Assembly: GCA_028290385.1 (NCBI GenBank)
Contig: JAQGJZ010000176.1
Coordinates: 1 to 7,838, forward strand
Reading direction: 5' to 3'
DNA: 7,838 nucleotides
DNA from: Enterovirga sp.
GTDB lineage: Bacteria; Pseudomonadota; Alphaproteobacteria; Rhizobiales; Beijerinckiaceae
Each line of letters starts with the position of its first letter. Within the stretch, counting starts at the first letter, position 1. Shown in pieces: positions 1 to 5,345 of this stretch. The notes beneath the pieces were generated by a model. The model saw only the letters and a list, made by a program, of their open reading frames with translations. It was not told the origin of the DNA and searched no databases. A program made the position numbers and the translations under genes.

Positions 1-239
1 ATCCGGATCGCCTCGCCGTAATAGCGGCGGAACTGCTTCTCGGTGATGTTGGCGTAATAGCCCTTCAGCTGCTGCGTGGCGCGCAGCTGCGTGCCGAAGT
101 CGGACATCTTGCCCTTGCGGCGCTGTCCGTGCTGGCCGGGGCCATATTCACGACGGTTCACGGGGCTCTTCGGGCGGCCCCAGATGTTCTGGCCCATGCG
201 GCGATCAAGCTTGTGCTTCGCCGTAACTCGCTTCGACAT
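1..239 (-). CDS. rpsD: 30S ribosomal protein S4, N-terminal part (cut by window edge)
   Basis: Ribosomal protein S4 is a primary 16S rRNA-binding protein of the small subunit. It nucleates assembly of the 5' domain and in several bacteria represses its own synthesis. The 79 complete codons seen here begin [20 protein letters not shown] and continue through [20 protein letters not shown], the typical alphaproteobacterial S4 N-terminus. The stretch [21 protein letters not shown] leads toward the S4 RNA-binding domain, which lies beyond the window. The ATG at 237-239 is preceded on the minus strand by an AGAAGGAC Shine-Dalgarno sequence (plus positions 245-252) at normal spacing, which fixes the start. 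The gene lies downstream of murI on the same strand but behind an intrinsic terminator. It therefore probably has its own promoter and leader, consistent with the separate rpsD locus of alphaproteobacteria. The identification is near certain; only the C-terminal part is missing. Confidence 0.98.
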   Translation of the reverse strand, partial: MSKRVTAKHKLDRRMGQNIWGRPKSPVNRREYGPGQHGQRRKGKMSDFGTQLRATQQLKGYYANITEKQFRRYYGEAIR

Positions 240-254
240 CGCGTGTCCTTCTGT

Positions 255-277
255 CGCGTTCGTCAGATCTGAACGCG
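255..277 (-). promoter_or_regulatory. Leader hairpin just upstream of the rpsD ribosome binding site
   Basis: On the rpsD sense strand a perfect 7-bp stem, CGCGTTC pairing with GAACGCG, encloses a 9-nt loop. It ends only two bases before the AGAAGGAC Shine-Dalgarno sequence. A second, overlapping palindrome (TCAGATCTGA) shares part of the arm and loop. A further GC-rich inverted repeat lies upstream (294-299 pairs with 304-309, flanked by CCCGGG at 288-293 and 322-327). S4 is a known autogenous translational regulator in other bacteria, so a structured leader here could be its own target. That role is inference: no match to a described S4 operator was established, and GC-rich DNA forms such stems by chance. 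Confidence 0.35.
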
Positions 278-348
278 CCCTCCTCTTCCCGGGCCGGCCA
301 GGCGGCCGGGGGGACGACAGACCCGGGAGAACCAGGTCACGGGTGCGC

Positions 349-382
349 AAAAAAGCACGCGCGGCCCAGCGAGGGCCGCGCG
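349..382 (-). terminator. Intrinsic terminator after murI
   Basis: On the minus strand a perfect 10-bp stem, CGCGCGGCCC pairing with GGGCCGCGCG (plus 358-367 and 373-382), has a 5-nt loop. After three bases it is followed by six uridines (plus 349-354). This is a textbook Rho-independent terminator. It lies about 34 bp past the murI stop codon and about 110 bp before the rpsD start, so it separates the two transcription units. It could also act as an attenuator for rpsD if transcription starts upstream of it. Confidence 0.88.
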
Positions 383-391
383 AACGGAGTC

Positions 392-419
392 TATCTAGCG
401 CGTGGGGCGCTCAAGTCAA
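392..419 (-). promoter_or_regulatory. Candidate promoter at the murI stop codon, facing rpsD
   Basis: On the minus strand TTGACT (plus 414-419) is followed, after a 16-bp spacer, by TAGATA (plus 392-397). This resembles a sigma-70 housekeeping promoter (TTGACA and TATAAT), and both hexamers stand out in GC-rich surroundings. The -35 box overlaps the murI TGA stop. Predicted initiation, near 385, would fall right at the base of the 349-382 terminator hairpin, which is unusual for a simple gene promoter. I see no better -35/-10 pair between the terminator and rpsD. It could be coincidence. Confidence 0.3.
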
Positions 420-1297
420 TGCTCGCCGGCTCCGAGCGGGAACGGGTCGATACTGACCTGCCCAAGGCCACGCCGGGCCAGCGCCGCGCGCAGCGCCGAA
501 TCGAGGCCCCGCCCGCCGGTGAAGACGGCAAGGCGCTCGCCCGGGGGATGCGGCGCGGGCGACGGGTCGGCGCCGTGCATGACGTCCACCATGCGGCGCG
601 CGACCGCGGGGGCAGGATCGATCCAGGCGACCGGCCAGGGCGCGAGGCGGCGCAGGCGGTGGGCGAGCAGCGGGTAATGCGTGCAGGCGAGCACCACGAC
701 ATCCGTGCGCCCGCCCTCGTCCTCGACGAAACAGGGCGCGAGTTCGGCCGCGAGCTCGGCATCCGAGACCGGATCGCCGCGCAGTTCGGCTTCGGCGAAA
801 CCCGCCAAGCGCTGCGAGCCGACCAGCGCCACCTGGCACTCGGCCGCATAAGCCTCGACCAGCCCACGCGTGTAATCCCGCTTAACCGTCCCGGGCGTCG
901 CCAGGATGCTGATGCGGCGCGAGCGCGAGGTCGTGGCCGCCGGCTTGATGGCCGGGACCGTGCCGATGAAGGGCAGCCCGAAGCGCTCCCGCAGATGCGG
1001 AAGAACGAGCGTCGAGGCGGTGTTGCAGGCGATCACCGCGAGATCGGGCGCATGGCGGACGACGAGCCGCTCCATGACCGCGAGGACGCGCGCGACGAGT
1101 TCGCTCTCGCTCAGGCCGCCATACGGAAAGGCGGCATCGTCGGCGGCGTAGACGAAATTCGCGTCGGGCCGTGCCTTCACCAACTCGGAAAACACGGTGA
1201 GCCCGCCCAGGCCCGAATCGAAGGCCAGGATGCAGGGAGTACGGCTCGGCAATAGAACGGGTCTCTGAAAAGTTCCGGCGAGGAGATCTGCGAACAT
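416..1297 (-). CDS. murI: Glutamate racemase
   Basis: MurI is a cofactor-independent cytoplasmic racemase that interconverts L- and D-glutamate and supplies D-Glu for peptidoglycan precursors. Counting from the ATG at 1297 (293 residues), the family landmarks are present in order. They are AFDSGLGGLTVF around residues 25-36 with the Asp27-Ser28 pair, YAADDAAFPYG at 50-60, ACNTAST at 90-96 with the first catalytic Cys91, and ACTHYPLL at 204-211 with the second catalytic Cys205 and His207. The start is uncertain. The ATG at 1297 leaves about 24 residues before FDSG and has no visible Shine-Dalgarno sequence. A TTG at 1252 would give a start nearer the usual family length, and a TTG at 1354 would extend the protein to 312 residues. 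The gene lies downstream of the secreted hydrolase on the same strand and ends just before a strong terminator. Confidence 0.95.
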   Translation of the reverse strand: MFADLLAGTFQRPVLLPSRTPCILAFDSGLGGLTVFSELVKARPDANFVYAADDAAFPYGGLSESELVARVLAVMERLVVRHAPDLAVIACNTASTLVLPHLRERFGLPFIGTVPAIKPAATTSRSRRISILATPGTVKRDYTRGLVEAYAAECQVALVGSQRLAGFAEAELRGDPVSDAELAAELAPCFVEDEGGRTDVVVLACTHYPLLAHRLRRLAPWPVAWIDPAPAVARRMVDVMHGADPSPAPHPPGERLAVFTGGRGLDSALRAALARRGLGQVSIDPFPLGAGEH

Positions 1298-1374
1298 GAT
1301 GTGGATCGCAACGGGACCCACAAAGCCTACGACCGAGCCGTTAACGGGATGCAACGGCCGGTCTGGCGGGGCAG

Positions 1375-1400
1375 CCGCTTCGCCCAGGCGGGCGAAGCGG
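1375..1400 (-). terminator. Strong hairpin just past the hydrolase stop codon, no U-tract
   Basis: A perfect 11-bp inverted repeat, CCGCTTCGCCC with GGGCGAAGCGG (plus 1375-1385 and 1390-1400), has a 4-nt loop. It begins seven bases after the stop codon of the upstream hydrolase gene. Neither strand has a proper run of T after the stem, so this is not a canonical intrinsic terminator. It may instead stabilise the 3' end of the hydrolase message, stop transcription weakly, or insulate murI. The perfect stem and its position right after a stop codon are direct observations; the role is inferred. Confidence 0.4.
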
Positions 1401-1406
1401 GCTGTT

Positions 1407-2606
1407 TCAGCGCCGCTGGCGCTTGTTCTGCCGGGTCACGGGCATCTTGGTGGCGGCCGGCGCCGCGCGCGCAACCGGGGCGGTCGCGGTGGCGTCGATC
1501 GCCTTCGGCACCTCGGCCGCGAGCCGGCGGATCGGCCAGGTGTCGCTCCAGCGCTGCATGTCGAGGAAGGCGGGGTCGTTGCGCAGCGCGGCCATGTCGC
1601 CCGATCCGTTGAAGGCGGATTCGGCGGCCATGTCGAAGGTCTTCCAGAAGGCCAGGTGATCCAGGCTGTCGGTCGGGTTGCGCTGCAATTGCGCCAGCAG
1701 CACGTGCTGCTCACCCGAGAGCACCATGTCGGCCGACCATTTGGGCTGCGGGGCCCGCGGCGCCTTCTTGTCGACCGGCGGGTCGGGCTCGACCTTGATC
1801 GTTCCCGAGTCGTAGGCGGACATGGGCGAGCCGGGGCTCGCGAGCGTGGCGGAGAGCGCCGGGAAGCCGTGATCGTCCGAGCCGGCGCGCATGAACAGCT
1901 TCTTGTTCTGCGGCACCTCGGTCGCTTCGCGCAGAATGCGGCGCGACGCGCGGTCGCTCGCCTGGAACTCACGATCGCCGACCATGGCAATGATCGCGGT
2001 CGAGGGCGGGATCTTGGACAGCTCCGCCAGTTGCACGCCGCGCGACTTCTCGTCCGACGCGATGCCGCCGACCATGGTGATGAAGACGAGCTTGGCCGGG
2101 GGAAGGCCCGCGCCGTCCGGGTTCGCGGCGAGGTTCGCCGCGATGCCGCCGCCGGCAGAATGGCCGAGATAGGCGAGCTTCGTCGTATCCGGCTTGGCCT
2201 TCGGGTCGTTTGCCAGCGCCGCGAGCGCGTCCTTCACCAGAGCGGCTGCGTTGTTCGTCGCGTCCGGCGGGCGCGTACGCCCGATCGTCTGGAATGCCGG
2301 AAACAGGACCAGGTAGCCGCGCCGCGCGAGATGGTCGATCCAGCCGCCATAGGTGGACGGGTTCACGGCGCCCCAGCCATGCAGAAACACGACCACGGGC
2401 CGGCCCTGCGCAGGCGGGTCGTTCGCCATGTGAAAGACGTAGGTGACCGCGCTCGCCCGCCCGACCGAGCGCTTTGTGACCTCCGCGTCCGGATTGTCGG
2501 CGCCTCCCGGCATGCCCGCCTTGGGCTGCGGCGGCGGGTTGGCGGCGAAAGCGGGACCGGTCAGCGCGAGGAACGCGGCAAGACCGAAGGCGAGATGGCG
2601 TGGCAT
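1407..2606 (-). CDS. Secreted alpha/beta hydrolase (lipase/esterase-like)
   Basis: This 399-residue protein has a Sec signal peptide: MPRH, a hydrophobic core FGLAAFLALTG, and an AFA signal peptidase site after residue 21. It should therefore be exported. The mature part has an alpha/beta-hydrolase layout. VVVFLHGWG (71-79) supplies the oxyanion-hole motif, and YLGHSAGGG (146-154) is the nucleophile elbow with Ser150. AMVGDREF (207-214) offers the candidate acid Asp211, and SDDHGFPA (243-250) the candidate base His246. This order fits dienelactone-hydrolase or polyester-hydrolase-like esterases; the substrate cannot be read from sequence. After the His there is a Pro/Lys-rich insertion (about 256-290), a helical segment (about 291-375), and an Ala/Pro-rich, strongly basic tail ending KRQRR. 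The ATG at 2606 gives a good signal peptide but has no clear Shine-Dalgarno sequence. The gene starts 58 bp after trmJ ends and may be cotranscribed with it. Confidence 0.87.
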   Translation of the reverse strand: MPRHLAFGLAAFLALTGPAFAANPPPQPKAGMPGGADNPDAEVTKRSVGRASAVTYVFHMANDPPAQGRPVVVFLHGWGAVNPSTYGGWIDHLARRGYLVLFPAFQTIGRTRPPDATNNAAALVKDALAALANDPKAKPDTTKLAYLGHSAGGGIAANLAANPDGAGLPPAKLVFITMVGGIASDEKSRGVQLAELSKIPPSTAIIAMVGDREFQASDRASRRILREATEVPQNKKLFMRAGSDDHGFPALSATLASPGSPMSAYDSGTIKVEPDPPVDKKAPRAPQPKWSADMVLSGEQHVLLAQLQRNPTDSLDHLAFWKTFDMAAESAFNGSGDMAALRNDPAFLDMQRWSDTWPIRRLAAEVPKAIDATATAPVARAAPAATKMPVTRQNKRQRR

Positions 2607-2664
2607 GTCGGACAGCGTGCGCGGAACGGGTGCGTCTCGTCTAGCAGAGATTGGCCGGAGGTCG

Positions 2665-3435
2665 TCACGCTTTTCGCCTGCGGCGAAGCTCCGCCAGCGC
2701 GCGGATCGCGCCGCGCCAGGTCCGGACGTCCTGCTCCGTCGGGCCCATGCGGTGGAACATGTCGCGCATGTTGCGGCTCATCACCGGCTTCTTGTTCGGG
2801 GGATAGAACTCCGCGTCCTCGAGCTCCGCCTCCAGATGCTCGAAGAGGCCGATCAGCGAGGCCCGGCTCGCGGGCGGCGTCGAGGGGTTCGCCTCGAACG
2901 GGAGCGCCACGCCGCGGCTCGCCCGAACCCATTCGTAGCCGACCAGCAGGACCGCTTGGGCGAGGTTCAGGGACGCGAAGGCCGGATCGACCGGAAAGGT
3001 CACCAGCGCGTCCGCGAGCGCGATGTCGTCGTTCTCCAGGCCCGTCCGCTCGCGCCCGAACAGAATGCCGCCCCCCTGCCCTGCCCCGAGCCGGGACGCG
3101 AGATCCGCCATCGCGGCATCCGGCGCGAGCACGCGCTTCATCTGGCCGCGCGCCCGGGCGCTCGGCGCCAGCACAAAGGTCAGGTCGGCGACCGCATCCT
3201 GCGTGCTCGCATAGACTTTTGCGGTGTCGAGCAGCCCTGTCGCGCCGGCCGCGGCCGCGAGTGCCGCCGGGTTCGGCCAGCCGTCCCGGGGGGCGACGAG
3301 GCGCAGCTCCGACAGCCCGAAATTCGCCATGGCACGCGCGGCCATGCCGATATTCTCCCCGAGCTGCGGCTCCACGAGGATGATGGCCGGGCCGATCGGG
3401 GCGGTTTTGGGCGTCGCTTGGGTCACGGCACCCAT
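2665..3435 (-). CDS. trmJ: tRNA (cytidine/uridine-2'-O-)-methyltransferase, SpoU family
   Basis: TrmJ uses S-adenosylmethionine to methylate the ribose 2'-OH of nucleotide 32 in the tRNA anticodon loop. The 256-residue product shows the three SPOUT/SpoU motifs that form the trefoil knot. Motif 1 is VEPQLGENIGMAARAMANFG (21-40), motif 2 is ILFGRERTGLENDD (124-137), and motif 3 is FPVDPAFASLNLAQAV (147-162). The C-terminal extension around 206-245, with FYPPNKKP, SRNMRDMFHRM and DVRTWRGAI, is typical of TrmJ and separates it from shorter relatives such as TrmL. Length matches the family. The ATG at 3435 leaves about 15 residues before the first strand. Its Shine-Dalgarno sequence is weak. Only 60 bp separate it from the divergent hydratase gene. 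A related SpoU rRNA methyltransferase is the main alternative, but the C-terminus argues for TrmJ. Confidence 0.9.
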   Translation of the reverse strand: MGAVTQATPKTAPIGPAIILVEPQLGENIGMAARAMANFGLSELRLVAPRDGWPNPAALAAAAGATGLLDTAKVYASTQDAVADLTFVLAPSARARGQMKRVLAPDAAMADLASRLGAGQGGGILFGRERTGLENDDIALADALVTFPVDPAFASLNLAQAVLLVGYEWVRASRGVALPFEANPSTPPASRASLIGLFEHLEAELEDAEFYPPNKKPVMSRNMRDMFHRMGPTEQDVRTWRGAIRALAELRRRRKA

Positions 3436-3468
3436 TTGCCACGCCGCCCCGGCCCTGCGCTATGCTGG

Positions 3469-3495
3469 GCAAAACAGCCCTGGGGAGGATTTTGC
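3469..3495 (+). promoter_or_regulatory. Inverted repeat enclosing the Shine-Dalgarno sequence of the hydratase gene
   Basis: GCAAAA (3469-3474) and TTTTGC (3490-3495) form a perfect 6-bp inverted repeat that flanks GGGGAGGA (3482-3489), the strong ribosome binding site. The right arm ends directly before the ATG at 3496. As RNA, the stem would place the ribosome binding site in a loop and the start codon next to the stem. As DNA, the repeat could be an operator. A weak promoter candidate just upstream, TTGCCA at 3436-3441 with GCTATG at 3459-3464 (17-bp spacer), would start transcription near the left arm. The repeat is directly visible; its role is speculative. Confidence 0.35.
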
Positions 3496-4347
3496 ATGCG
3501 TGTGTCGCTTGTCGTCTTCGCACTCGCGGCCGCGGCGCCTGGCGCCGCCCTCGCGGCATGCCCATCCGAGCAGGAGGTCGCCCGGTTCGCGTCCGAATGG
3601 AACGCGAAGCAGCCGGCCAAAGGCATGCCCGTGGATACGATGGAGGATGCCGCCTGCGCCCGCGACAGGTTCGTGGCGAGCCTCGAGAAGGGCGGCGGCA
3701 AGGTGGTCGGCTACAAGGCCGCGCTCACCGCCAAAGCCGTGCAGGAGCGCTTCAAGGCGAGCGCGCCGGTGGCCGGCGTGCTGCTGAATTCCATGATTCT
3801 CAAGGACGGAGCCACCGTCTCGGCTGCCTATGGCGCAAGCCCGCTGTTCGAGGCGGACATGCTGCTCGTCGTCAAGGACGACGGCATCAACGCCGCCAAC
3901 ACGCCCGAGGAGGCCATCAAGCACATCTCCGCGATGCGGCCCTTCATCGAGTTACCGGACCTCGCCCTCGCCCCGGGCGAGAAGCTGGAAGCCGTGCAAC
4001 TGCTGGCCATCAATGCCGGCGCCCGGCTCGGGGTGGCGGGCGCGGAGATCCCGCTCCAGCCCAACGCGGAAACCGTGAAGCTGCTGGCCGACACGAAGGT
4101 CGTGCTCACCGACGGCTCGGGGCAGACGCTCGCCGAAGGCCTCGGCGCGGCGACGCTGGGCAATCCGCTGAACTCGGTGATCTGGCTGGCCGAGGAGCTG
4201 GCCAAGTCGGGCAAGCGGCTGAAGGCCGGCGACCTCGTCAGCGTCGGCTCCTTCACGCCCCTCACCCGGCCCAAGGCCGGGCAGACGATCAGCGTCCGCT
4301 ACGAGGGCTTTCCGGGAACGCCCAAGGTCTCCGTGACCTTCAACTAG
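3496..4347 (+). CDS. Exported 2-keto-4-pentenoate hydratase-like protein (MhpD/FAH fold)
   Basis: The 283-residue product resembles the MhpD/HpcG hydratase and 4-oxalocrotonate decarboxylase branch of the fumarylacetoacetate hydrolase superfamily. These enzymes normally act on 2-hydroxy-dienoates in the cytoplasm. Family features are GYKAALTAKAVQERF (72-86, with Lys74 where the family has GYK), PVAGVLL (91-97), FEADMLLV (118-125), PFIELPD (149-155) and GNPLNSVIWLAEELAKSGKRLKAGDLVSVGSFT (222-254). Unlike its relatives it begins with a signal peptide (MRVSLVVFALAAAAPGAALA). The cleavage region also reads LAAC with Cys22, so it could be a lipoprotein or a soluble periplasmic protein; Cys54 could pair with Cys22 if the latter is not lipidated. 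The metal-ligand motif usually ExE is EAD here (Glu119, Asp121), with Glu152 kept. The start is set by GGGGAGGA six bases before the ATG. Its real substrate is unknown. Confidence 0.85.
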   Translation: MRVSLVVFALAAAAPGAALAACPSEQEVARFASEWNAKQPAKGMPVDTMEDAACARDRFVASLEKGGGKVVGYKAALTAKAVQERFKASAPVAGVLLNSMILKDGATVSAAYGASPLFEADMLLVVKDDGINAANTPEEAIKHISAMRPFIELPDLALAPGEKLEAVQLLAINAGARLGVAGAEIPLQPNAETVKLLADTKVVLTDGSGQTLAEGLGAATLGNPLNSVIWLAEELAKSGKRLKAGDLVSVGSFTPLTRPKAGQTISVRYEGFPGTPKVSVTFN

Positions 4348-5234
4348 GGCATCTCGATCAGCGCCCCGAGCCTTGCGGGATCGGGGTTGTCGCCGAGCTT
4401 CATCCGCTTGGCCGCGATCAGCGTGCCGTTGAGCTCGCCCCCGAACAGGAACATGGCCGCGAGCCAATAAAGGAACACGAGCGCGATCATGGCGGTCGCG
4501 AGGCCGCCATAGGTGGTGAAATAGGCGCCAGCGAAGTTGTCCAGGTAGCGGCTGAACGCGAGGCCGCCGAGCAGCCACAGGCACAGCGTCACCAAAATCC
4601 CGGGCAGAATGTCCCAGAACCGCCGCCGCCCAGCCGCGATGAATTTGTGTGCCACCGTGAGGGCCCCGACGATCAGGACGGTGGCGACGCCATAGCGCAG
4701 CAGCGCGATGGTCGCGTCGAACGGCTCCAGGGTCGGAATGCGTGAGGCCAGCCAACGATAGAAGAACGGCCCGAGCACGATCAGAAAGGCGAAGCCCAGC
4801 ATCGCGAAGGCGCCGAGGATCACGTAGGCGATCGATTCGAGGCGCGTCACCCACCAGGCCCGCACCTCGCGGATGCCGTAGGCGCGGTTGAGCCCGACCC
4901 GCAGGCTCTCGACGCCCGAGGACGAGAAGTAGAGCGCCGCGATGGCGCCGAACGTCAGCACGTCCCTGCGGCTCTGGCTGAGCACGTTGTGGACTTCGCC
5001 CGCGATCGGGCCGGCCACCTCCTTGGGCCAGGCCTCCAGGATGATGTTCGCGGCCTCGTCGGCCAGCGGCGCCGTCCCGAAGAGCGGAGCCAGTGCCGTG
5101 AGCAGAATCAGGAACGGAAACAGCGAGGTCAGCGCCGACAGCGCGATATGACTCGCGATCGCCCAACCGTCGTGCAGGACGAACCGCTGGAACGCGAGCG
5201 CGAGAAGCTCGAGGAAGATACGTCGACGGAACAC
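4344..5234 (-). CDS. YihY/BrkB-family inner-membrane protein
   Basis: This is a 296-residue polytopic membrane protein of the YihY/BrkB family (the family once wrongly labelled ribonuclease BN). Its function is not well established; roles as an envelope or transport protein have been proposed. Family hallmarks are HDGWAIASHIALSALTSLFP (21-40), YFSSSGVESLRVGLNRAYG (102-120), and TTYGGLATAMIALVFLYWLA with FLFGGELNG (240-270). I see about six hydrophobic segments, near 31-52, 91-104, 133-158, 180-200, 208-225 and 243-266. I chose the GTG at 5234 because GAAGG lies six bases upstream on the minus strand (plus 5241-5245) and the protein then starts MFRRRIFLELLALAFQRF, as expected for the family. 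A TTG at 5303 is the next upstream option and lacks a Shine-Dalgarno sequence. The stop codon shares CTAG with the convergent hydratase gene. The gene diverges from the EamA transporter gene across 111 bp in which I see no convincing promoter. Confidence 0.92.
   Translation of the reverse strand: MFRRRIFLELLALAFQRFVLHDGWAIASHIALSALTSLFPFLILLTALAPLFGTAPLADEAANIILEAWPKEVAGPIAGEVHNVLSQSRRDVLTFGAIAALYFSSSGVESLRVGLNRAYGIREVRAWWVTRLESIAYVILGAFAMLGFAFLIVLGPFFYRWLASRIPTLEPFDATIALLRYGVATVLIVGALTVAHKFIAAGRRRFWDILPGILVTLCLWLLGGLAFSRYLDNFAGAYFTTYGGLATAMIALVFLYWLAAMFLFGGELNGTLIAAKRMKLGDNPDPARLGALIEMP
4364..4389 (+). terminator. Weak candidate terminator hairpin for the hydratase transcript
   Basis: CCCCGA (4364-4369) and TCGGGG (4381-4386) form a 6-bp stem with an 11-nt loop, followed by TTGT. 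This is the only hairpin I see shortly after the hydratase stop codon, and it lies inside the 3' end of the convergent BrkB gene. The stem is short and the T-run is poor, so it is weak evidence; Rho-dependent termination or convergent read-through is equally possible. Confidence 0.18.
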
Positions 5235-5345
5235 GGGCTGCCTTCGGGCGGCAGATGGCAGGACAGGACGAAGGGTGCAACCCGCGGCAAGCCGGCGTCC
5301 CAAAGAGGATCGCCCGCGCGGCCGGACTCGGCTAGACCCGATCCG

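Noticed and set aside
76..456. Plus-strand frame of 126 codons across the rpsD start and leader
   Set aside because: It is antisense to rpsD and runs through the leader and terminator, and the product shows no family motif.
1338..1347. Perfect palindrome CCGTTAACGG upstream of the murI ATG
   Set aside because: It is a single 10-bp palindrome without a second copy or a clear promoter nearby, which is not enough to call an operator.
1296..3383. A long plus-strand open frame of 695 codons opposite murI, the hydrolase and trmJ
   Set aside because: Its product is Arg/Gly/Ala-rich low-complexity sequence with no recognisable domain. It runs antisense to three genes with clear family motifs, and stop-free antisense frames are expected at this GC content.
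2443..3495. Upstream extension of the hydratase frame giving a 634-codon protein
   Set aside because: The first part is antisense to trmJ and the hydrolase and has shadow-like composition. The strong GGGGAGGA before the ATG at 3496 and the signal peptide directly after it mark the true start.
5237..5253. Small hairpin (CTGCC with GGCAG) covering the BrkB-gene Shine-Dalgarno sequence
   Set aside because: The stem is only 5 bp in a GC-rich stretch and is easily expected by chance, so I did not call it a regulatory element.
3952..5280. A second minus-strand frame of 442 codons across the BrkB gene and the hydratase 3' end
   Set aside because: It overlaps the BrkB coding sequence in another frame, is highly Arg-rich, and lacks the membrane segments and family motifs that the real frame shows.
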